A stretch of DNA of 64,000 nucleotides from Asterias amurensis (taxonomy: Eukaryota > Echinodermata > Asteroidea > Forcipulatida > Asteriidae), in assembly GCF_032118995.1 (NCBI RefSeq), contig NC_092654.1, forward strand, positions 744,001 through 808,000. The letters run 5' to 3'. A program made the position numbers and the translations under genes. Shown one piece after another: positions 55,835 through 64,000 of the stretch. Positions within the stretch are counted from its first letter, which is position 1, and every line of letters begins with the position of its first letter. The notes beneath the pieces were generated by a model, which saw only the letters and a list, made by a program, of their open reading frames with translations, did not search any database and was not told the origin of the DNA.

Positions 55835-55916
55835 AATTCGCGCCATATCTCGCGCCACCTCGCGAGCTCGTGTTGCATTCTGGGAAGCACGTGTGAGTCT
55901 CACAAAATTTGCAAAC
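55835..55916 (+). promoter_or_regulatory. PA2G4 core promoter, TATA-less and CpG-containing
   Basis: Just upstream of the start codon are CGCGCC twice, the palindrome CTCGCGAG (55859-55866), ATTCTGGGAAG, and an E box CACGTG (55888-55893). There is no TATA box. CTCGCGAG-type and CACGTG motifs are common at housekeeping and ribosome-biogenesis promoters. Transcription start is not defined, and the 5' UTR must be short because minisatellite repeats end at about 55820. Confidence 0.55.
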
Positions 55917-56007
55917 ATGGCGGACAGCGAAGTATCCGAAGATGAACAAACTGTGGCCCAAGATAGCGTGGTCACAAAGTATAAGACCATCGGAGAAATT
56001 GTCAACA
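55917..56007 (+). CDS. PA2G4: PA2G4 exon 1
   Basis: The start context is AAACATGG. It encodes [20 protein letters not shown] then [10 protein letters not shown], ending ACA|GTAAGT in phase 1. The human protein has EDEQQEQTIAEDLVVTKYK. Confidence 0.95.
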
Positions 56008-59000
56008 GTAAGTTTGGTTATGCTTGAGAACACCTTGGTTCGATTTTCTTTGTTTTAGTGTGATTTGTCTTTCCGTTATTGGAAAGAAACCGACCCAACT
56101 TCATGACAGCTGGTCGTGTGTGCGTGTGTGTGTGTGTGTGACTTTTTTTTGGACAATAAACTTTGAAACGTTGAATTATCAGAGTATCACATAACAAACA
56201 GACAGCATTAATTAACCATAGAGCAAGGAAGAACCTTAAATAAACAGACTGTTGTGTGCGTAGAAAAGCATTTTCTGTGAAAATATTTCTTAGTTGGCAG
56301 TTGTGTTCAATCGATAATTTGAAAATGCCCTTTTTAATAACAAAACAAAATTCAAATAATAATGAAATAAATAAAGTCGATCATCTGGTTGGCATGGAGT
56401 GGATTTATGAGGTGATTAAATTAATCAAATTGACCCCTATTGGTTGCAACACCTCGTGCAATAAATGCATGGTACTAAAATAGCATGGGAAACAAAAAAT
56501 GAACATGTTGAATTGTTAAAACGATTATGACTGAATTGATTAATCATAATATTAAATTAAAATATCTCACCTCATCAGGGACAGGAATATCTCTATTTTT
56601 TATATCGAAACGAATGAAAAAGGGGTCTGTGAAAAAGTGGTGGCAGGATATGGGATTTTTTTGTGATTTTTCATAAAAATCATAGGCCTAACTGACAACG
56701 TCTATCTATGCCTTGTTCACTAATTGAGTGATAAAGTTGGTAAATTATGATTTTTATGAACAACACCATGCCATGGTTACTAATACTTAGTTGCGATAAC
56801 GTAACCCTCCTGCCGACGGCGTAGCCGGAGGGTTACGAGTCGCTTCAATCAAAAAACGGCGAAATACTTTAGTCAACAGATTTGCTCATTTTTTTACCAC
56901 TTTAATAAATAATGACACAAATTCTGTGAACACGAACGTCATCCTCAATGTCTAATGATTAAGATTCAAAAACACAATTGAGAAAATATTTTGAAAAAAA
57001 AAGGACAAAAACTTACCAGATTCCGGGAGCGAAACAGTCACAAATTTCCCAGGTTCTATTTTTGAACCTGTCGCTGGTTACCATGCGCAGCCCCAAGCGC
57101 TGAACCCAACCGCAGGTACCAGCCGACCGAGCCGCAGCTGAGTTTGACTAAACCATTCTGTAAAAAGGGGTGTTACAAGGTGTGCTGCAGTGCGGCAGTG
57201 CTTTAAGTGAGTGAACAGCGGGCATAGTAAACGGACAACGCACACGCACTGCCGCGCTGCCTTATAACACCCCTTTAACAGAATGGTTTAGTCTTACAGC
57301 AATGAACATCGGGAAGTCACAAAATGGTGTAGCGAAAGGTTCAAAATAGAACCTGGGACTGTTTCGCTCCAGGATCTGGTAAGTTTTTGTACTTTAGTTC
57401 AATATACTTTCTCAATAGTGTGTTAAGTGTTATTCATTAGATATTGAGGATTAAGGTCGTGTTCTTAGAACTTAAGTCATGATTTTCGAAAAGGGAAAAA
57501 ATCGAGCAAATCTGTTGACTAGCTGTTGAAATTGTACGTGTTTGACCATTTCGCCGTTTTTCGATTGAAGCGACTCGTAACCCTCCGGCTCCGCCGTCGG
57601 CAGGAGGGTTACGATATCCCAACTAACTAATACTATGCTGAAGATGAATGTGTGCCGACCAGTCACTTGGTTGGTTTCCATGGCTTTGTCAGACCAACCA
57701 TCAGGGACTTGACATTTTTTCACTGTTTATATCATTAGACATGATCATGTGAACATTTCCAAAAATGTACTTATTAGGTGTGTCTGCTGTCACCTATTGT
57801 CCCAAAAGTCCCCCCTGATATAGGTGTATCATGTAATTATTGTAAACCTTGTTCCATGATGTTCTTACAGAGGCCCTAAAGCTTGTAGTTTCCAAGGCAG
57901 TTGCTGGGGAGAAGGTGCTGTCGCTTTGTGATGCTGGGGACTCCTACATTGAGGAGGAGACGGGCAAGATCTTCAAGAAGAACAAAGAGATGAAGAAAGG
58001 TGAGGAAGAGGGGACGGAGTAGATTGTCAGGTATACACATGTACATCAGATTTAACTGCAAATCTTGGCAGATCTCTGGCGTAAGTTCGGGAAACATCAA
58101 TGGAAATAAGGAATAGATTTGCGGAGACACAAAGTAATATCTCTCTTCAGGATCTGAGGATTGATCCGCAGCGTTTCAAACAGTATGCTCTGTTCGTCGT
58201 CTTCTGATGCCTTGCCCTTCAAAAGATGAAACTCCAGGCCACAAATATCTCAAGAGATTTCACGTGGTTTCACTGCAAACCTATTCCTTATTAACTTAAC
58301 CGCTGGTATTGCAATACTAAGATGAGCTAGCTTTGATTTTGTGATTTACTTCAAAGAAACCTTTTTTTAAAGTGTTATTTTCTTCTTGGTGTGGTGTTGC
58401 AGGTATAGCGTTTCCTTGCTGTGTGTCAGTCAACAACTGCGTCTGTCACTTTTCACCGCTCAGAAGTGATGCTGATGTTGTCCTCAAGGACAATGACGTT
58501 GTCAAAATGTAAGTGGAAATAGATAACTGCAGAACTTGTTCCATCATTTATCAGGGATGCTTGTAGACATTGTATGGAATACATTCAGTTAAAAAAAGCA
58601 TGATGACTAGGTTTATCTTTATCACTGATATACATGTAAGGTAGGAAATTCGCGTGTCCATCAAACATTCATTGTGCATAGTGTGTACAAAACAAAAAGC
58701 ATACCTGGCTATAAAAGATACTTGTAAAACTTGTAAAATTAAAACACTCCAGTAATAGATGGATTGCAAATAGCATCGTTGACCGCAATATTAGATGATA
58801 AACAATGGAAAAGTGTAGGTGCTGCGCACAACAATGAAAGCCTTTGATGGATTCACGTTTCATCAAAGATGGTGTTCAATGATGTCATGTGCAATCTATC
58901 TCATGAAATGGACGAGTGATCAGATACAATGAAGATAAGATTCACAACCAATTGTGTTGATTGTTTGTGTTCCTCCATTCAACACTAACATCGCCAGGCA

Positions 59001-61432
59001 CATCTCCAGTTTTAGTTTAGTTTTTGTACTGATGTCATATTGAATGGTTCTATTTCAATGCACAGTGACATGGGTGGCCACATTGATGGTTTTATTGCTG
59101 TAGTAGCACAGACGGTGGTTATCGGAGCCTCGGCAGAGAATAAAGTAACTGGGAGACTAGCGGATGTAGTCCAGGCTGCGTACACATGCTCAGAGGCTGC
59201 CCTCAGGAAAATCAACCCCGGAGTACAGGTACAATACTACAATGTCTGCTGCTTTGTAGCGTCCCCAAAAGTCTTGCAATGCGTAGCATGTCCGGCTGTG
59301 GTAGGCAGTAGCCTCTGTAAAAATTATGAAAGATTTAGTACATGGAGTTGATCCAGAACAATGGTTATAAGGGGCAAGTTTTATTAAAGCTGCTATAACA
59401 ATGCTTAATGAATAAGCAACATTTATCCCATGGCAGGATAGCTAGTAACCCATCTAAGCTTCTTTATTGTGCTTAGCACATTTGTCACATGGTAGATAGG
59501 CTTGTTACCTGTCTTTACCCTCAGCACATTTGTCTGCCTTAGAAATGTGCCTTAGCTCTAAGAAAAAAGGCCTTAAAAACACACAAACAAACAAGCATGT
59601 GAGTGTCTGTACAATAAATGATCAGTAATATTGAAATTTGTTGTCTTTTCCCCCCGTCTCTAGAATTACGACATAACAAAGGTATTCCAGACCGTCTCCG
59701 AGACGTTCAAATGCAATCCGGTGCAGGGTATGCTATCCCATCAGCTGAAACGTAACGTCATCGATGGAGAGAAGTCAATCATTCAAAATCCAACGGACGA
59801 ACAGAAGTAAGAATATTGTTCTCTGGCAAATTTAGTTGCAATTTAGTTTCATAAAACAAAAAAACACCCTGTTTTTTGCAGACTTGTTAAACAAAATTTG
59901 GAGCAAGTCTATGTGAACTGGAGTAAGAAACATTGTTCTCTGGCAAATTAGTGCATTTATGTTTCTTAAAAGAAAAAAAACTTGTTCAGTTCTTGGAGCA
60001 AGTTCTATGTGAAGTGGACATGTTTTATAAAGGAACTGCATCACACTGCCCAGTTTCTTGAATAGTTTCTTCATGTCTTATTATAAATTTCCACTATTCA
60101 TAATCAGGAAAGACCACAAGGCCTCCGAGGTGGAAGTTCACGAGGTATACGCCATCGATGTCCTCGTCTCTACCGGTGACGGTAAAGTGAGGGAGCGAGA
60201 CACACGCACCACCGTTTACAAGAAGACAGAAGTCGTCTACAACCTCAAGATGAAGGCCTCTAGAACTCTGTACAGTCAAGTTGAGAGCAAATTCTCACCC
60301 ATGCCTTTTACACTCAGGTAGGTTTTCTGGGGCATTGATATCTTCATAACCATTATATTCAAGAGTATATCTCTCATTAAATATTTGACAAAACATTTGT
60401 CAAGAAATGTCACTTCTCCTGAAGACAATTGAAGCTCTGATCGATCGAGAGCATTTTACTGATCAAAACATTGAGTTGTCAACCGTCGGTTATTTTCAAA
60501 ACCAACACTACTCAAAAAGAGATTTTCACATGTTGGTTAGTTGTAATTTTTATTTTCCATGAGTAAGCAGATTTGTACTGGAGATTAGAAGAATGTCATA
60601 ACTCACAAGATTTTTGTTCTCATTGATAGGGCCTTGAAGGAAGAAGGCAAGGCTCGTATGGGTATCGTGGAGTGCTTAACCCACAAAGTGATGGAGCCAT
60701 ATCCAGTATTGTATGAGAAGGAAGGCAAGGTGGTGGCCCAGTTTAAATTCACCGTGCTCATTATGCCCAATGGACCTCTGCGAATCACACAAGGGGTACA
60801 TCACCCAGAGTTCTACAAGTCAGAACACTCAATCAAGGATCCTGAAATCAAGGTGGGTACCAAAGCCGCAATCTTCCTTTTGTTATTTGGTTTGAATCCC
60901 TCCCGAGTAATTTGCCTGTGGATTTTTTTTCACAGAACTCGGGAAAAGTATACAAGTAATACAAGTCTGTGTAAGGGTAAAAACAAATGATATTCTAGTG
61001 CACTTGTTAGACTCCACCTTGTAGCCCAATTTCTTAAAGCTTTGTGCGTAATAAATTTCTGCTAAGCCAGATTTGTCCTTGCTCAGCAAGATTTTGTAAA
61101 GTTTGGTGTTGGTGATAGATAAGTTAGTAAAATGAAACTAATTCCTGTGTTTTGATTCCTTGATTCTTTCCAGGCTCTTCTACAACTTTCGGCCAACCGC
61201 AAGGCAGCTAAGAAGAAGCGAAAGAAGGTAAATTATTTTAATGGGTATTTCCCCATTGCATATATTTTGCATTTTGATGTTCTTTTAATCCCATTTGCAT
61301 TCAAACCTGTGTCACATTGAAATTATCAGTGTTTCTTTCTTCCTTGACTAGGCTGCAAGCAAAGCTGCAGATGCTGCAGGAGCGACTGAAGATGCCGAGC
61401 CTCCAGAGCTCGTTGAAGATGCGGCCAAGTGA
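55917..61432 (+). CDS. PA2G4: Proliferation-associated protein 2G4 (EBP1), nine coding exons, 399 aa
   Basis: PA2G4/EBP1 binds ribosomes near the tunnel exit, takes part in rRNA processing, and in vertebrates interacts with ErbB3. It has the M24 'pita-bread' methionine-aminopeptidase fold but is not an active peptidase. Nine exons join in frame to 399 residues (human 394). Matches to the human protein include [82 protein letters not shown] and MPNGP.RIT. The C-terminal KKKRKK matches the lysine-rich RNA-binding and nucleolar-targeting tail. The second metal-ligand Asp of aminopeptidases is Val121 here (Asn in human), consistent with a non-catalytic protein. It is transcribed away from the MPP gene. 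Confidence 0.97.
56114..56140. repeat. (GT)n microsatellite
   Basis: An almost perfect GT run with one GC interruption in PA2G4 intron 1. Confidence 0.9.
56580..56660. repeat. Decayed fragment of the GGCGCCACCACTTTTTCA MITE
   Basis: ATATCGAAACGAATGAAAAAGG and GTGAAAAAGTGGTGGCAGGATA resemble one end of the MITE at 29535. The other end is lost. Confidence 0.45.
56787..57626. mobile_element. 840-bp foldback element in PA2G4 intron 1 with target duplication
   Basis: It is flanked by CTAATAC on both sides (56780-56786, 57627-57633). Ends TTAGTTGCGATAACGTAACC and, inverted, TTAGTTGGGATATCGTAACC. Nearly the whole element is palindromic: GGAGGGTTACGAGTCGCTTC, GTCAACAGATTTGCTC, the AGGTTCTATTTTGAACC region, and GACTAAACCATTCTGT each recur inverted. 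Each end also forms its own hairpin (CGTAACCCTCC..GGAGGGTTACG). No ORF of note. Confidence 0.9.
57871..57999 (+). CDS. PA2G4: PA2G4 exon 2
   Basis: 129 nt (TTCTTACAG, AAAG|GTGAGG), phase 1 at both ends. It encodes [20 protein letters not shown] then [16 protein letters not shown]. Confidence 0.96.
58009..58402. other. PA2G4 intron 2
   Basis: Contains a CAGTATGCTCTGTTCGTCGT and TTTCACGTGGTTTCACTGCA repeat fragment of the CATGGTGTTACC family. No coding signal beyond the flanking exons. Confidence 0.5.
58403..58508 (+). CDS. PA2G4: PA2G4 exon 3
   Basis: 106 nt (GTGTTGCAG, AAAAT|GTAAGT). It encodes [20 protein letters not shown] then [19 protein letters not shown] is identical to the human protein. 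Confidence 0.97.
59066..59228 (+). CDS. PA2G4: PA2G4 exon 4
   Basis: 163 nt (TTCAATGCACAG, GTACAG|GTACAA). It encodes [20 protein letters not shown] then the [12 protein letters not shown] and [10 protein letters not shown] helices. It holds the altered metal-ligand region. Confidence 0.96.
59229..59663. other. PA2G4 intron 4
   Basis: AT-rich, with GCTTAG-rich remnants of the CCCAATTTCATAAAG repeat family. No exon seen. Confidence 0.45.
59664..59806 (+). CDS. PA2G4: PA2G4 exon 5
   Basis: 143 nt (CGTCTCTAG, CAGAA|GTAAGA). It encodes [20 protein letters not shown] then [20 protein letters not shown]. Confidence 0.96.
60108..60317 (+). CDS. PA2G4: PA2G4 exon 6
   Basis: 210 nt (TTCATAATCAG, CTCAG|GTAGGT). 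It encodes [20 protein letters not shown] then STGDGK and MPFTL. EVHEVYA.DVLVS.G.GK is shared with the human protein. Confidence 0.96.
60415..60540. repeat. CTCCTGAAGACAAT..TTCACATG family repeat in PA2G4 intron 6
   Basis: CTCCTGAAGACAATTGAAGC, ACTGATCAAAACATTGAGTT, AACACTACTCAAAAA and TTTTCACATG follow the copy at 38650 block for block. Confidence 0.6.
60630..60852 (+). CDS. PA2G4: PA2G4 exon 7
   Basis: 223 nt (TCATTGATAG, ATCAAG|GTGGGT). It encodes [20 protein letters not shown] then [20 protein letters not shown] and PNGPLRIT. Confidence 0.97.
61174..61227 (+). CDS. PA2G4: PA2G4 exon 8, lysine-rich tail
   Basis: 54 nt, phase 0 (ATTCTTTCCAG, AAGAAG|GTAAAT). It encodes [18 protein letters not shown], matching human ALLQSSASRKTQKKKKKK. 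Confidence 0.96.
61352..61432 (+). CDS. PA2G4: PA2G4 exon 9, C-terminus
   Basis: It enters after CCTTGACTAG and encodes [20 protein letters not shown] then VEDAAK and TGA. This is an Ala/Glu-rich acidic tail, poorly conserved as in other species. Confidence 0.92.
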   Translation, partial: AASKAADAAGATEDAEPPELVEDAAK

Positions 61433-62660
61433 TGCACCCCTGACCTGCCTCTCTGATTAACTCCCCCTTACACCAAGGTGGACTCCTGGTCTGTACAGTT
61501 TACAGTAACACCAGCAAACTACCGTCAAGAGGGTTTACATAGTAGAGAACTTTATTGACAGATTTCAGACAAAAACAACAAAACCGACAGGAAATGAGAT
61601 GCCTAGTAGAGCATATTGGTCAAGAGACTAGATTTGAAAAAATATTTTTGAGAAAATGAGTTAAGCTTGGCTTGCTTTTCAGTTTGAATACGAAAGGTTG
61701 ATTCACATTTTGTTTGAAAGTGAGGACATGTTTTGTTTAATCTACAGATAATTACTTTATTTTGTTGCTTTTAATGTGAATTGTGAACAGTCTCCAGACA
61801 TTTACAGAGTAATTGTTGTGTCTACCTGAATAAAATTAAAGAATACATCAAATGTTTATCATCCTGCGGGATAAAAAAAAAGTAATTTTGAAAGTTTATT
61901 AATTCTTTTTTGCTTCCACTAAGCTAGTCTGATGCTGTTTAGACATTGTAATCTGCAAGTCGTCTTTTGACTTATCCATGCATAGTTGATGTTTACAGAT
62001 TTCAGTTTGTGTTATTTTAGAATTTGATGTCCCATTGTCTAAAACCGTTGATGCTTTTGAGTAATGCATGCGTTATCATTTTGATGTAATAATCATGTTT
62101 TTAATTTGTTTTGTACAAGTTGGAAAAAACTAGGAGTGATGGTCTGGAAGTAATTAGTTTTGTTGGTATCTTAACAAAAAATCTGTCGTCTTAGATTTCT
62201 TTCAGTTAAATTCAGGGTTGACTAAACAGACAATCTCTGCTTCAGTGTGATGAATTATTATTATTGTTGTTTGCTTAGTCTGGCTCCCCAAAACCTTAAT
62301 AATTTTGTATTAAAAGTCATTTCTAATTAGGGCTACAGACCAGTTTTGTTTGCTTCATATTTTGAAACTTTTTACAATTTCTGAAAAAACCCATGTAGTC
62401 ATGATATCAGAATTGTATTACCCTTTCATCAGAAAATCCTCACACATTGTTCATATTTGTAATTTGGGCTCCTCAAAAAACCCTGTTGGTGCTAAAGATT
62501 TGTGTCAAGAATACAGACTTTAAAGACAATTATTTGTCTTCATCAGCTAGACTGAAAATTGCGTCAGTATGAATGATATATGCATTATTTGTCAATCTTT
62601 TTTTCCCATTTCCATACCTTGATGGAATTTGTCTGATAGAGAAATAAACATTGAATCTCT
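61433..62660 (+). other. PA2G4 3' UTR with two poly(A) signals
   Basis: AATAAA occurs at 61829-61834 (about 400 nt past the stop) and at 62643-62648 (about 1.2 kb past it). Alternative 3' UTR lengths are possible. The interval is T-rich with no coding exon. Confidence 0.55.
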
Positions 62661-63206
62661 AAAACTGTTGTTGTTTCACTTTTATTTCTACTTGGTAGAA
62701 AACCTTTATTAACTACAATACTTTGTCTGATGCACAAATCCTTTGAATAATTGTGAATCTAACTCATAAATACACTTCCAATGTCTTGAAATACAAGCCC
62801 AGTGGACATTAATGAAACAACTCAGTGGAACATCATCTAGGCCTATTCATTGTGATATTAACAAGTGAACTTTACATTGAATCTACCCCACAAGCTTGTA
62901 TGTATTGTGAGCTAATGACTAAAAAGTGCCTATGTTTATCAAGCTAAATGTATGGACAATCATCTAGAAAAATGGTGCTTTGTATGCCGGGATCCAAAAC
63001 AGCTTTACAACTTCAGCAATGAAGGAAAACGACCTACAATACTGTCCTTTGTTTTCACACTGCTACTTATTATAGGATTCACGCTGGCCAAGTTCGGTGG
63101 CTCTTCAACACAGAAGATTGAAAGTTGTGAATCCCATTAAATATGTCTTGGGCCAACAATTCAAATAAAGGTCTTAACCCCTCATGCAAAACTTGCGTAA
63201 ATTAAA
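62661..63206. other. Intergenic gap between convergent genes
   Basis: About 550 bp between the PA2G4 distal poly(A) signal and that of the minus-strand gene to the right. It includes a 62-codon plus-strand ORF (62952-63140) with a hydrophobic stretch SFVFTLLLIIGFTLAKFGG but no homology I recognise, so it is not called a gene. Confidence 0.45.
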
Positions 63207-63440
63207 TTTATTTTTACATTCAACAAAAATGCAAGTATACCAACCTCAAAATTTCACAAAAGTATTTAAAAATTGCACATGCACATTGTCCTTTATTTCA
63301 CCTGGACAACACTGTAACCCCCTGAAGTCACATTCAAAATGGTATCTCCTAGCATGCTGACCCTACGTAAGGGTTACCTCTCGCAGCTGAACCACTCATA
63401 AATGGGGGTGGTGATCGGATTGGTGAGGGCATTGGGCGAC
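63207..63440 (-). CDS. Last exon of an unidentified minus-strand gene (partial, enters from right)
   Basis: A strong acceptor (TTTCCCCCTCAG) is followed by one base to complete a codon, then SPNALTNPITTPIYEWFSCE R and TAA at 63374-63376. A minus-strand AATAAA at 63207-63212 lies about 165 nt past the stop. Acceptor, ORF closure, pyrimidine tract and poly(A) signal together make a good terminal exon. The gene is not recognised. Everything upstream of this exon is beyond the window or in the intron to the right. Confidence 0.6.
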
Positions 63441-64000
63441 CTGAGGGGGAAACACAAAGTAGGAAGGAAAAAAGGTCAATCAGAATTTGGTGTGTATCAA
63501 GGGGTTTTAATTTGGCTTAGGAATTACTTAAATCTTTGAATCTTGTTGAGCTAGGCCTTTTCACAAAGTTCTCTTTAAAATATCCAAACTGTAACATTTT
63601 GTGTTAAAGGGAAGCAGACAAAATCTTAACTTTTCTGGCCCGAAACTTCAAGAGGTTAGTCTATTTTAAAAACTATGACACATTTGAGAATACACAGAGG
63701 GCACGTAAGCCATAATTCAGACCAATGAGGAGGAAAGTAACTGTTGGAAAATGATGCTTTATGGCAAGAGTCCAACTTGGAGGGACCCTGGAGTAATGTT
63801 GGTTATTTAGGAAGAATACTTTCCTTCTGATCTTCTAGTTTTGTAGACAGAACCAAACTAACAATTTCACTGAAAAAAATATGCTTGTATTTGGATTATG
63901 ATAAACCAACAGGAGTAAAAAAAATTAGCTAATATTTGGATTATGATAAACCAACAGGAGTAAAAAAAAAAATTACGAACAGAAAACCAGAACAAATGAA
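63441..64000. other. Intron of the unidentified right-edge gene
   Basis: AT-rich. It includes a 51-bp tandem duplication at about 63882-63975 (ATATTTGGATTATGATAAAC then CAACAGGAGTAAAAAAAA, twice). No other exon was seen before the edge. Confidence 0.5.

Noticed and set aside
62952-63140. 62-codon plus-strand ORF with a hydrophobic segment near PA2G4
   Set aside because: One hydrophobic stretch is weak evidence. It has no homology I recognise and sits between two poly(A) signals.

Overview
This is intron-rich animal nuclear DNA. It is AT-rich, crowded with short inverted-repeat elements and tRNA-derived SINEs, and its real genes are visible only as chains of short exons joined by GT/AG sites. 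Four genes could be named by reading exon translations against remembered family sequences. No database search was possible. The gene set (an Ikaros-family factor with a vertebrate-like finger layout, Trio/Kalirin, an MPP2/MPP6-type MAGUK, PA2G4) and the repeat families suggest an invertebrate deuterostome, most likely an echinoderm and perhaps a sea star. That taxonomic call is an inference.

Layout, left to right. (1) 2334-24602, minus strand: 5' part of a Trio/Kalirin RhoGEF gene. A short first coding exon lies beside a GC-rich promoter-like block near 24.7-24.9 kb, followed by a 21.5 kb first intron and two exons that begin the SEC14 domain. The rest runs off the left edge. (2) 26446-29357, minus: a complete 519-residue Ikaros-family (IKZF) zinc-finger gene in five coding exons. 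(3) 29.5-35.1 kb: intergenic DNA with a nested foldback transposon complex and one orphan 63-codon ORF. (4) 35419-49046, minus: a complete MPP2/MPP6-type (Drosophila Varicose-type) MAGUK in twelve coding exons, 572 residues, with L27-L27-PDZ-SH3-HOOK-GK domains. (5) 49.1-55.8 kb: repeat-dense intergenic DNA with tandem arrays and nested inverted-repeat elements. (6) 55917-61432, plus: complete PA2G4/EBP1 in nine coding exons, 399 residues, with a TATA-less promoter. (7) 63374-63440, minus: the last coding exon of an unidentified gene that enters from the right edge, tail to tail with PA2G4.

The genes do not form an operon or a single pathway. Trio and the MPP protein are cell-cortex and junction signalling proteins, IKZF is a transcription factor, and PA2G4 is a ribosome-associated growth regulator. 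What links them is position. Vertebrate IKZF paralogues, MPP2/4/6 and PA2G4 lie on the HOX-bearing chromosomes, so IKZF-MPP-PA2G4 linkage here looks like a remnant of an ancient gene neighbourhood. No undescribed multi-gene system was found. The most unusual structures are the nested and foldback mobile elements and the tandem arrays at 53-56 kb.
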